From Aeoliella straminimaris (lineage in GTDB: Bacteria; Planctomycetota; Planctomycetia; Pirellulales; Lacipirellulaceae), in contig NZ_JAMXLR010000073.1 of assembly GCF_024054565.1 (NCBI RefSeq), forward strand, positions 87,808 to 151,807: a stretch of DNA of 64,000 nucleotides, written 5' to 3'. The notes beneath the pieces are model-generated. The model was not told where the DNA came from and did no database searches. It saw only the letters and a program-made list of their open reading frames with translations. Below are positions 53,730-61,708 of the stretch, piece by piece. The translations under genes and the position numbers were made by a program. Position 1 is the first letter of the stretch. Every line of letters begins with the position of its first letter.

Positions 53730-54422
53730 ATGCGCTCTCGAATTCTGTCACTGACGGCTACCACCCTCACGCTTGTCCTGCTGTCGACATCGGCTTTTGG
53801 ACAGCAACCGGCATCTCCACCCCCCGCGGGGCAGGTGCAGATCACAGCAAAGGACATGTGCTGCAAAGGTTGCGCGCAGAAGGTGGCGGGCCAGCTTTAT
53901 ACCATCAAGGGTGTCAAGTCGGTGGGCGTCGATCTTCCGACGCGCACCGTGACCGTTTCGCTCGGCCAGCAAGATCCCGCCACGCTGGGCGCCCTATGGC
54001 ACGCTGCACAACGGGCCAACGGCGGACCGACCCAAATCGCAACAGAGACAGCTTCGTACACCTTGGTACTGCCGAAGACCAGCGAAGAAGCTGAGCAGAT
54101 CCGCAAGCTGGGAACCACCCAACAAGTAGTGGTGGGCAAGCTCGATAGCCAGCAGACTGCTCAGCAGATTGCTTCCAGACTTTATGAGTTGAAAGGCGTG
54201 GCCAAGGTCCGCGTCGACTTGCAGCACAGCGCGCTAGTGCTGGAAACCAAACCCAATACGCCTGTCTCGGCTTGGCTCGTCATCGACGCAGTCGCCAAGG
54301 CCGGGCATCAGGTGAGTGCCGTGAGCGGTAACTTCGGAACACTTTCGATCGAATACGCCGGCGATCCGGCGCACGAATACAACCAAGCCTCTCAACCCCG
54401 AAATGGAGCGGTTCAAAGATGA
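53730..54422 (+). CDS. Exported protein with two heavy-metal-associated (HMA) domains
   Basis: 230 residues from ATG 53730, with GGAGG four bases upstream; an in-frame opening before it lacks such a site. Signal peptide 1-24 (cleavage after FGQ region). HMA domain 1 (36-110) has QITAKDMCCKGCAQKVAGQL with Cys45 and Cys48 as the CxxC pair. HMA-like domain 2 (about 140-225, VVVGKLDSQQTAQQIASRLY) keeps the fold pattern but has no CxxC. HMA domains carry Cu(I) or similar ions. The stop overlaps the next start by ATGA, so the lipoprotein is coupled. Confidence 0.78.
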   Translation: MRSRILSLTATTLTLVLLSTSAFGQQPASPPPAGQVQITAKDMCCKGCAQKVAGQLYTIKGVKSVGVDLPTRTVTVSLGQQDPATLGALWHAAQRANGGPTQIATETASYTLVLPKTSEEAEQIRKLGTTQQVVVGKLDSQQTAQQIASRLYELKGVAKVRVDLQHSALVLETKPNTPVSAWLVIDAVAKAGHQVSAVSGNFGTLSIEYAGDPAHEYNQASQPRNGAVQR

Positions 54423-54949
54423 AATCCATTTTAGCCCTATCATTGTTCGCCATGGCTGTTTGTCTCGGCCTGGTTGGCTGCAACGGCAATGCCAACTCGC
54501 CTGGCGATAGCCCGGCTGCTGCCAACGTGGACGGAAGTCGCTACATGCTGAGCGAAGAGCCCGACGGAGCGGTTGGCGTGATCGCCGCTCGCGAGTCTGC
54601 CGAGGACGGTAAGCCCATCGTACTGGTGGGACGTATCGGTGGCGCCTCCAATCCGTGGATCGATGGACGGGCGGCCTTCATGCTGATCGATCCCTCCGTC
54701 ACGGTAGTGGCCGATGGCACAAAGATGGAGGACGGGGAAGTCTGCATGGACGACTGCTGCGCGGGCGAGCGGGCCGGGTGCACCACCTTGGTGAAGTTTG
54801 TCGACGATCAAGGGCAAGTGGTGCCGGTCGACTCGCGCAAGCTGCTGGGGGTTAACGAGGCCGACATGGTGGTCGTCGAAGGGACCGCCAAGAAGGATGC
54901 ACAAGGTAATTTTTCGATGCTCGCAACCGGTTTGTTTGTGAGAATGTAA
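54419..54949 (+). CDS. Lipoprotein with Cys-rich motif, operon member
   Basis: 176 residues. Signal peptide with lipobox GLVGC (Cys21). The mature part has an OB-like beta fold (IVLVGRIGGASNPWIDGRAA, VEGTAKKDAQGNFSMLATGL) interrupted by EVCMDDCCAGERAGC, which places four Cys in 15 residues and could bind metal. It is translationally coupled to the HMA-protein gene and precedes the ABC permease. Function is unknown; metal handling is inferred from neighbours and cysteines. Confidence 0.65.
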   Translation: MKSILALSLFAMAVCLGLVGCNGNANSPGDSPAAANVDGSRYMLSEEPDGAVGVIAARESAEDGKPIVLVGRIGGASNPWIDGRAAFMLIDPSVTVVADGTKMEDGEVCMDDCCAGERAGCTTLVKFVDDQGQVVPVDSRKLLGVNEADMVVVEGTAKKDAQGNFSMLATGLFVRM

Positions 54950-54972
54950 CGAGCGAGGTGGCGGAAGAATCC

Positions 54973-56142
54973 ATGTTAGGTAAACGGCTATTGCCCTGGG
55001 ACTATGGCGTGCGGAACCTCTTCCGCCGGCCCACACGTAGTGCGCTGACATTCGGCGGGCTGACCATCGTGGTGCTGCTGGTCCTGGTAGTGGTAGGTTT
55101 CATCCGAGGATTGGAGAAATCGTTGACCGCCACCGGCAGTCCCGATGTGGTGCTGGTGTATTCGCTGTCGTCTGCAGCGGATATCGAGAACTCGTCGATT
55201 CCGGGCCGGACCGCAGCGCTGTTATCGGCCAGCGTCGATGGAATACGACGTACGCATGGCGTGGAGTGCACTTCGCCCGAGTTGTACCTCGGCACGCGAG
55301 TCGCCACAGCCAGTCTCGAGCAACCAGGCATGGGCGTCGTACGCGGTGTAACCACATCGGCCCCGCTGGTGCGTGACCGGGTGCAATTGGTCGAAGGCTC
55401 ATGGCCCGAGAGTGGCCAGGTGATGGTCGGCCGGCTGGCCCACTCCAAACTCGGCGCCTCCGAGAAAGACCTGGTGGTTGGCCAGCAGGTCGAGTTCGAC
55501 GGGAAGACATGGACCATCAGCGGACGTTTTACGGCGGCTGGATCGGCCTTTGAGTCGGAGATCTGGGCACCACTTGCCGACCTGCAGACCACGCTGAAAC
55601 GCCAGGACCTGAGTCTGGTGGCGGCCAAGATGGATTCTCCCGACCGGGTGGCAGACGTCGACATATTTTGCCGCGAACGCGTTGACCTGGAACTCAAGGC
55701 CGTTGCCGAAAGCGCGTACTACGCATCGCTGCAGAAACACTACAAGCCCGTGCGGATGCTGGGCTGGGTAGTTGTTGCGCTGGTCGCGGGATCGGGCGTA
55801 TTCGCCGGGTTGAACACCATGTATGGAGCGGTCGCCGGGCGGATTCGCGAACTGGCGACACTGCAGGCCATCGGCTATCGCCGCCGTGCGATCCTGCTCA
55901 CGTTGGTTCAGGAGGCAACGCTGCTGGCATGTGCCGGCGCGCTGGCGGCCTGCGTGATCGGACTGTTACTGGTCGACGGGTTGGCGGTGCGATTTACGAT
56001 GGGCGCCTTCATGCTGAGAGTCGACAGCGTGGGGATCGCCGTGGCCTGTGGCGTGGCCGCGTTGTTGGGCGTGGCCGGGGCATTACCGCCCGCCGCGAAG
56101 GCGATGCGGCTGCCAGTGGTCGAAGCAATCAAAGCGATTTAG
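54973..56142 (+). CDS. ABC transporter permease (MacB/FtsX type), first
   Basis: 389 residues from ATG 54973 with GGAAG upstream; GTG 54958 is an alternative. N-terminal membrane helix (GLTIVVLLVLVVVGFIRGLE), a large extracytoplasmic domain (about 60-265), then three helices (WVVVALVAGSGVFAGLNTMY; RAILLTLVQEATLLACAGAL; IAVACGVAALLGVAGALPPA). This is the FtsX/LolC-E/DevC permease layout. It pairs with the ATPase at 57819 and the adaptor at 56157, and with the second permease at 58532. Confidence 0.88.
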   Translation: MLGKRLLPWDYGVRNLFRRPTRSALTFGGLTIVVLLVLVVVGFIRGLEKSLTATGSPDVVLVYSLSSAADIENSSIPGRTAALLSASVDGIRRTHGVECTSPELYLGTRVATASLEQPGMGVVRGVTTSAPLVRDRVQLVEGSWPESGQVMVGRLAHSKLGASEKDLVVGQQVEFDGKTWTISGRFTAAGSAFESEIWAPLADLQTTLKRQDLSLVAAKMDSPDRVADVDIFCRERVDLELKAVAESAYYASLQKHYKPVRMLGWVVVALVAGSGVFAGLNTMYGAVAGRIRELATLQAIGYRRRAILLTLVQEATLLACAGALAACVIGLLLVDGLAVRFTMGAFMLRVDSVGIAVACGVAALLGVAGALPPAAKAMRLPVVEAIKAI

Positions 56143-56156
56143 TGAATTCAAACGGC

Positions 56157-57791
56157 ATGTCTCAAGATCCCTCACAACTCGACCTGAGCCAACTGGCCGT
56201 GGACCGCACTCCAGCGACACCAAGCCGCCCACGGGTTCGCCGCGCCTGGCTGACACGCTACGTGTTGCCGGTTGCCATCCTGTGCGGGTTCGCAGCACTG
56301 TTTGGCTGGGCCACCCGAGACAGCTTTCTGCCGGCCCAGCCGGTGACCATCACGCCGGTGGTGGTCAGTCGCGCCGAGGTCAAGCAGGAAGGAACACCAT
56401 TGTTTCAGGCGGCTGGTTGGGTCGAGCCTCGCCCCACGCCCGTGCTGGCGTCGTCGCTTGCACCCGGCGTAATCGAAGAATTGCTGGTGGTAGAAGGAGA
56501 CCTGGTCAAGAAAGGGCAGCCGGTCGCGACCCTCATCGACGCCGACGCCCGCATCGCCCTGGCCGAAGCGAAGTCGCTTCACGCGCTGCAGAAGGCCGAA
56601 CTGCGTCGCGCCGAGGCGATCCTGGCCGCTGCGAAGACCAATCTGGAACAACCGGTGGTATTGCAAGCGACGCTGGCCGACTCCGAGGCGCTGCTGGCCG
56701 AGCTCGAGCGAGAGCTCAACAACCTGCCCTATGCGATCGAAGCAGCCAAAACCAAGCGGGAACTGGCCGAGGTGAATGTCCGCCGCAAGGAACAGGCGGG
56801 CGACGCCATCCTGGGGAGGATCTTGCGCGAGGCCCGCGCCGACCTAGCGACGGCCGAGAACACACTCCAGGAACTTATCGCTCGCGAGCCGACCCTGAAA
56901 CAACAACAGCAGTCGCTGCGGCAGAAACGCGATGCCGTCGCCGCGCAACTGCAACTACTTACCGAAGAGAAGCGGGCGTTGGCCGAAGCGGAAGCGAACC
57001 TGTCGATCGTTGAGGCCCGTGTCGACCAAGCTCGTCTGGCTGTCGATACCGCGGAGCTGCGGCTGGAACGAATGACGGTTCGCGCTCCGATCAACGGTTG
57101 TGTCCTTAGTCTCGAAGCCCGTCCTGGACAGTGGCTCTCGGGCGTGGGGGCGTCGGCTCCCGCCGGCGCAAGCGCTGTGGTGGGGCTGTACGATCCCAAG
57201 AGCTTGCAGGTGCGGGTCGATGTGCGCTTGGAAGACGTGCCCCAGGTACTGATCGATCAACCCACGCAAATCGAAACAGCCGCCCTGGCCGGGCCGATAG
57301 CAGGCCGAGTGATTTCGGTAACGACCCAAGCCGACATCCAGAAGAACACCTTGCAGGTGAAGGTAGCGGTGCTCGATCCACCAGCGGTGATCAAGCCCGA
57401 GATGCTGGCGAAGGTTACGTTCCTGGCACCACCATCACCCGCGGTCGAGGGCCAGGAAGCGAAACGCCCGCTGCGGTTGTTCGTTCCCCGGACGTTGGTA
57501 ACGTCGGCCGATGGAGGGGACACCGTCTGGATCGCCGACCTGACCGCGGGAGTCGCCATCCGCCGGCCGATTGAAGTGGGCCGCGGAGTTGCAGAAGGCG
57601 GGCTCGTGGAGGTCCTCAGCGGGCTCTCGCCAACTGACAAACTGATTGTTGGTGGCCGCGAATCGCTTTCCGAAGGCGAGCGCGTGCGGGTCGCTGGTGA
57701 GGAGCGAGATGCTGCCGGCAGTATGCGGTCGTTTCCCGTGAGCATCGAATCGGCCCAGCGTACCGCTCAGTTGGCGGATAAAGCAAGTTAA
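56157..57791 (+). CDS. HlyD/DevB-like periplasmic adaptor of the ABC exporter
   Basis: 544 residues from ATG 56157 (MSQDPSQLDLSQL). One N-terminal membrane helix (about 35-55, YVLPVAILCGFAALFGWAT), lipoyl half (LAPGVIEELLVVEGDLVKKG), very long coiled coil (120-300), second lipoyl half (MTVRAPINGCVLSLEARPGQ) and beta-barrel (MLAKVTFLAPPS). The coiled coil is longer than in MacA, which fits a wide reach across the periplasm. It starts 15 bases after the permease stop and belongs to the same operon. Confidence 0.88.
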   Translation: MSQDPSQLDLSQLAVDRTPATPSRPRVRRAWLTRYVLPVAILCGFAALFGWATRDSFLPAQPVTITPVVVSRAEVKQEGTPLFQAAGWVEPRPTPVLASSLAPGVIEELLVVEGDLVKKGQPVATLIDADARIALAEAKSLHALQKAELRRAEAILAAAKTNLEQPVVLQATLADSEALLAELERELNNLPYAIEAAKTKRELAEVNVRRKEQAGDAILGRILREARADLATAENTLQELIAREPTLKQQQQSLRQKRDAVAAQLQLLTEEKRALAEAEANLSIVEARVDQARLAVDTAELRLERMTVRAPINGCVLSLEARPGQWLSGVGASAPAGASAVVGLYDPKSLQVRVDVRLEDVPQVLIDQPTQIETAALAGPIAGRVISVTTQADIQKNTLQVKVAVLDPPAVIKPEMLAKVTFLAPPSPAVEGQEAKRPLRLFVPRTLVTSADGGDTVWIADLTAGVAIRRPIEVGRGVAEGGLVEVLSGLSPTDKLIVGGRESLSEGERVRVAGEERDAAGSMRSFPVSIESAQRTAQLADKAS

Positions 57792-57818
57792 TTGAATACA
57801 CAGAAAGCGAGATCGACA

Positions 57819-58529
57819 ATGTCATTGGTAGATGTCCTCAACGTGACGAAGGAATATGCCAACGGCGACGAAACCATTCGCCCCCTGGACGGTGTGAGCC
57901 TCTCGATTCACGAGGGAGACTACGTCTCGCTGATGGGCGCCAGTGGTTCGGGCAAGAGCACGCTCTTGAACCTGATTGCGGGTATCGATCAGGTGGCTTC
58001 GGGCGAGATTGTTGTCGCCGGTACCGACATCACCAAGCTGTCCCGCGGCAAGCTCGCCGATTGGCGAGCGGCCCATATTGGCTACGTGTTTCAGACGCAT
58101 AACCTGATCCCGGTTTTGACGGCTTATGAAAACGTGGAACTGCCCCTGCTGTTGCTGCCGATGTCCGCCGCGGAACGGCGCAAGCGCGTCGAGATTGCCT
58201 TGGAGGCCGTCGATCTGACGCCGCGCGCCTCGCACTACCCACGTCAAATGTCGGGCGGCCAGGAGCAACGCGTCGGCATTGCTCGGGCGATTGTTGCCAG
58301 TCCCACGATCATCGTCGCAGACGAGCCGACTGGCAGCCTCGACGACGAAACGACCGAACAAATCCTGTCGCTTCTCAGCCGGGTGAACGACGAACTGGGC
58401 ATGACATTGCTGATGGTCACCCACGACGCCGATGCTGGCGCCAGGGCCCGGCGGCAAGTTCGCCTGGAGCGAGGGCGACTGATGGAGAACGGCAAAGAAA
58501 CCAAAGCGACCACGCTGAGGACCGCCTGA
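57819..58529 (+). CDS. ABC transporter ATP-binding protein (LolD/MacB type)
   Basis: 236 residues from ATG 57819 (MSLVDVLNVTKEY). Walker A MGASGSGKSTLLNLIAG, Q-loop YVFQTHNLIP, signature MSGGQEQRVGIARAI, Walker B TIIVADEPTGSLD, H-loop MLLMVTHDAD pattern. It belongs to the LolD/DevA/MacB group that powers FtsX-type permeases. It lies between adaptor and second permease with short spacing, so all four components are one tripartite ABC system. Confidence 0.94.
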   Translation: MSLVDVLNVTKEYANGDETIRPLDGVSLSIHEGDYVSLMGASGSGKSTLLNLIAGIDQVASGEIVVAGTDITKLSRGKLADWRAAHIGYVFQTHNLIPVLTAYENVELPLLLLPMSAAERRKRVEIALEAVDLTPRASHYPRQMSGGQEQRVGIARAIVASPTIIVADEPTGSLDDETTEQILSLLSRVNDELGMTLLMVTHDADAGARARRQVRLERGRLMENGKETKATTLRTA

Positions 58530-58531
58530 TC

Positions 58532-59674
58532 GTGCTGAAGTTCATTCCCTACGTACTGAAGAGCCTGTGGCGCCACCGCGCCCGTACTTTGCTTACGGTT
58601 AGCGGTACCGCGATCGCGCTGTCGGTGTTTTGCTTCATCGGTTCAGTGCAGCAGGGGCTGCTTGCGCTCACGTCCGGCGCCAACGCCGAACGGACATTGA
58701 TTGTCTTTCAGGAGAATCGATTCTGCCCACAAAGCAGCAAATTACCGCAGGACTACGAGCGCACCATCGCCAAGATGCCCGGCGTGCAGGAGGTGGTTCC
58801 CATCAAGGTCTTCACCAACAACTGCCGCGCCAGTCTCGATGCGATCGTATTTCAAGGGATGCCGGCGGAACAGCTGAAGTCCGCACGCCAGTTGGAGCTC
58901 GCTTCTGGCAATTGGAACGCCTTCGATCAGCAAGACGACGCCGCCCTGGTGGGACAGGACATCGCCGCCAGGCGAGGGCTGGCGGCGGGCGACAAGTTTA
59001 CCATTGGCGATGTATCGGTGGTCGTCCGCGGAGTGTTTCGCTCGCCGGTCGCAGCGGAGAATAGCCTGATCTATACGCACCTCGACTTCTTGCAGCGTGC
59101 CCGCGGTGCGAACGAGGTGGGAATCGTCACGCAACTGGAAGTGCACCTCGCCGACACGGCCGACCCGGACACCGTGTCGAAGCAGATCGACGGAGCGTTC
59201 CGTGCCGGACCGGTCGCCACCACCACCCGTACCAAAGGCATGTTCCAGACGGACACGCTCGGCGACTTGGCCGAGCTGATCGGCTTTGTGCACTGGTTGG
59301 GTTACGCTTGCGTGGGCCTGGTGCTGTCGCTGGTGGCAACGACCACCGTGATGTCGGTACAGGACCGCATCAAGGAACACGCCGTGCTGCAGACGCTTGG
59401 AGTGCGACCGTTGCGGGTGTTTCGGTTGGTGCTCATCGAAAGCCTGGTGCTCAGCGCGATCGGTGGGCTGTTGGGCGTGTTGGCGAGTACCGCCATTCTC
59501 TCGACCACCGGCATGTCGATTGCCGCTGAAGGCGTAACCATCGCCTTTGAGCCATCGCTCGTACTCGCGACGCAAGGGCTTGTCGTGGCGATCGCCGTGG
59601 GCATATTGGCCGGACTGGTTCCGGGATGGCAGGCCTCGCGTACAGAAATTGTGCCGGCACTACGGCACGCCTAG
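58532..59674 (+). CDS. ABC transporter permease (MacB/FtsX type), second
   Basis: 380 residues starting at GTG 58532, two bases after the ATPase stop. N-terminal helix (ARTLLTVSGTAIALSVFCFI), extracytoplasmic domain (about 45-245), then three C-terminal helices (GYACVGLVLSLVATTTVMSV; LVLSAIGGLLGVLASTAILS; LVVAIAVGILAGLVPGWQAS). Two different permeases with one ATPase suggest a heteromeric exporter, as in LolCDE. Substrate unknown; the HMA and Cys-rich proteins upstream point to metal-linked cargo. Confidence 0.88.
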   Translation: MLKFIPYVLKSLWRHRARTLLTVSGTAIALSVFCFIGSVQQGLLALTSGANAERTLIVFQENRFCPQSSKLPQDYERTIAKMPGVQEVVPIKVFTNNCRASLDAIVFQGMPAEQLKSARQLELASGNWNAFDQQDDAALVGQDIAARRGLAAGDKFTIGDVSVVVRGVFRSPVAAENSLIYTHLDFLQRARGANEVGIVTQLEVHLADTADPDTVSKQIDGAFRAGPVATTTRTKGMFQTDTLGDLAELIGFVHWLGYACVGLVLSLVATTTVMSVQDRIKEHAVLQTLGVRPLRVFRLVLIESLVLSAIGGLLGVLASTAILSTTGMSIAAEGVTIAFEPSLVLATQGLVVAIAVGILAGLVPGWQASRTEIVPALRHA

Positions 59675-59982
59675 TCGGCCGCTGTGCAGCCGAAAGAGGA
59701 CCCAAAACGCTGGTTCTCACCTTGAGGTCTTCGCGGGGACGCCCAGCCTGGCATGCGAGACATCTTTGCGCAACCCGTTTCACCCGCATGGAGAAAGCAC
59801 CTGCGGTGGAACTGCCTAAACGCCTGCAAAACGTGTAGGATGTAGGCCAACCGTGAGCACTCGTCTCACGCAGTTAAAAGGCCAGCAACCTACAGCCGCT
59901 ACCAGGCAGGGGCTTCGCCCGCTTTTCCGGTAGCTACATCCAACCGTCAACCGTCAACCGACAACGAATCGAGGATCCACAC
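59675..59982. other. Intergenic stretch after the ABC operon
   Basis: 308 bases. Near the right end the tract ccaaccgtcaaccgtcaacc (59940-59959) is a short 7-bp tandem repeat just before the start of the next gene. No gene or clear terminator is seen. Confidence 0.4.
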
Positions 59983-60981
59983 ATGTCTCGTCCCGTCACG
60001 CTTTTCACCGGCCAGTGGGCCGACCTGTCTTGCGAAGAAATGTGCCAGAAGGCTCGCGACTTTGGTTACAACGGCTTGGAACTCGCCTGCTGGGGCGACC
60101 ACTTCGAGGTCGACAAGGCGATGAGTGATCCCAACTACGTCGCCGCCAAGCGTGACTGTCTGGACAAGTACGATCTGGAGTGCCATGCGATCAGTGCCCA
60201 CCTGGTGGGGCAGGCGGTGTGCGACCCCATCGACGAGCGGCACAAGAGCATCCTGCCCGAGTACGTGTGGGGCGATGGCAACCCGGCCGGCGTAAACGAG
60301 CGTGCCATCGAGGAACTGAAGCAAACGGCCCGCGCCGCGCAGAAGTTTGGCGTCGAAGTCGTGAATGGTTTTACCGGCTCCAGCATCTGGCACCTGCTGT
60401 ATTCGTTCCCGCCGGTGCCCGAGTCGATGATCGAGGCCGGCTTCGAATTGTTCGCCGAGCGTTTCAACCCAATCCTCGACGTGTTCGCCGAGTGTGGCGT
60501 GAAGTTCGCCCTGGAAGTGCATCCCACGGAGATTGCCTTCGATATCTACACGGCCGAGCGGGCGCTCGAGATTCTCGAGTTTCGACCCGAATTTGGCTTC
60601 AACTTCGATCCCAGTCACTTGCACTGGCAGGGTGTCGATCCCGTGGAATTCATCCGCGCGTTCCCCGATCGCATTTACAATGTGCATATCAAAGACGCCA
60701 TCGTGACGCTCAACGGCAAGACCGGCATCCTGGCCAGCCACCTGAATTTTGGCGACGCTCGCCGCGGGTGGGACTTCCGCTCGCCGGGACGCGGGGGCGT
60801 GAACTTCGAAGAAATGATGCGGGCGCTCAACGCCATAGGTTACACGGGGCCGCTGAGTGTCGAGTGGGAAGACATGGGCATGGACCGCGACCACGGCGCC
60901 CGCGAAGCAGCGGAATTCGTACACCGCATCGACTTCACCCCCTCAACCGTGCAATTCGACGCAGCGTTCGGCGACGAATAG
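59983..60981 (+). CDS. Sugar phosphate isomerase/epimerase-like TIM-barrel protein
   Basis: 332 residues of the xylose isomerase-like AP2 TIM-barrel family. Barrel strands and metal ligands are visible: NGLELACWGDHFEV, FALEVHPTEIAFD (Glu), NFDPSHLHWQGVD (Asp, His), YNVHIKDAI (His, Lys-Asp) and GPLSVEWEDMGMD (Glu). Such enzymes isomerise or epimerise sugars or inositols. Planctomycetes have many paralogues; the substrate cannot be read from the sequence. ATG 59983. Confidence 0.9.
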   Translation: MSRPVTLFTGQWADLSCEEMCQKARDFGYNGLELACWGDHFEVDKAMSDPNYVAAKRDCLDKYDLECHAISAHLVGQAVCDPIDERHKSILPEYVWGDGNPAGVNERAIEELKQTARAAQKFGVEVVNGFTGSSIWHLLYSFPPVPESMIEAGFELFAERFNPILDVFAECGVKFALEVHPTEIAFDIYTAERALEILEFRPEFGFNFDPSHLHWQGVDPVEFIRAFPDRIYNVHIKDAIVTLNGKTGILASHLNFGDARRGWDFRSPGRGGVNFEEMMRALNAIGYTGPLSVEWEDMGMDRDHGAREAAEFVHRIDFTPSTVQFDAAFGDE

Positions 60982-61000
60982 AGTTCAAAGCTCTAGACAC

Positions 61001-61025
61001 GATTTACGGGATCGACGGGATGATT
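61001..61025 (+). repeat. Left inverted repeat flanking the GxxExxY gene
   Basis: gatttacgggatcgacggga followed by tgatt. Its near-reverse-complement is at 61473-61506, on the other side of the GxxExxY frame. The repeat ends directly before the ATG at 61028. Confidence 0.5.
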
Positions 61026-61027
61026 CG

Positions 61028-61419
61028 ATGACATCTGCCGACTGGGATCACGGTGAGTTAACCGAAAGATTCATCGGTTCTGCGTACGCAGTGTACAATG
61101 AACTAGGTTTTGGTTTTTTGGAGTCCGTGTATGAGAAGTCGCTCGCTTTGTGGCTGCTAGAGCATGGCCTTGAAGCACGGATGCAAGTTCCAGTCGACGT
61201 GTTTTTTCGCGGGCAGCAGGTTGGTGAATTTCGTGCCGACTTGCTTGTGAACGATACGGTGATCGTCGAGATCAAATCGGCCCGCAGCTTGCAAGAAGTG
61301 CACGAGGTCCAGTTAGTTAACTACTTGGTGGCGACACGAAACCGGTCGGTTTGTTGACCCGCTTCGGGCCTGCGGGAGTAGAGGTGAAACGCAAGGTCCG
61401 CACGTTACCGAATAGCTAG
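61028..61419 (+). pseudogene. GxxExxY-type protein, frameshifted
   Basis: The frame from ATG 61028 gives the GxxExxY protein (YAVYNELGFGFLESVYEKSL, then EFRADLLVNDTVIVEIKSAR with a PD-(D/E)XK-like EIK) but stops at 61355-61357 after NYLVATRNRSVC. The expected C-terminus continues in the -1 frame from aaa 61339: KPVGLLTRFGPAGVEVKRKV up to TAG 61417-61419. So one base appears to be missing near 61337-61340. It is a decayed gene, a sequencing error, or less likely a programmed -1 shift. The family's function is unknown. Confidence 0.75.
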
Positions 61420-61472
61420 GTGGAGAATAGTTCCTCAACTTGTTCCTTAGGCAGAATTGACCGAGGCAATTG

Positions 61473-61506
61473 AATCTTAAGATCTTGTCGATCCTGTAAA
61501 TCCCGT
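61473..61506 (-). repeat. Right inverted repeat flanking the GxxExxY gene
   Basis: gatcttgtcgatcctgtaaa followed by tcccgtc. Read on the minus strand it is gggatttacaggatcgacaa, matching the left copy at 61001 in about 18 of 21 bases. Confidence 0.5.
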
Positions 61507-61708
61507 CTCTGATCAACAAGAGGTGCAGCCGTCCTTTCAATTGGGAAGCGTCGTGTCAGCCGAAGTAGTGCATACGATGTGTGACTGCATTCCTTACAGC
61601 CGTCAAATCCCGTCTGATCGGGCCGCTGGCGTGAATTAGAATAGTGGTAGCCGTTCCATCCATGTAACAGAACTGCCCCTGCTACCACCTGTACAGTCCA
61701 CTCCGTGT

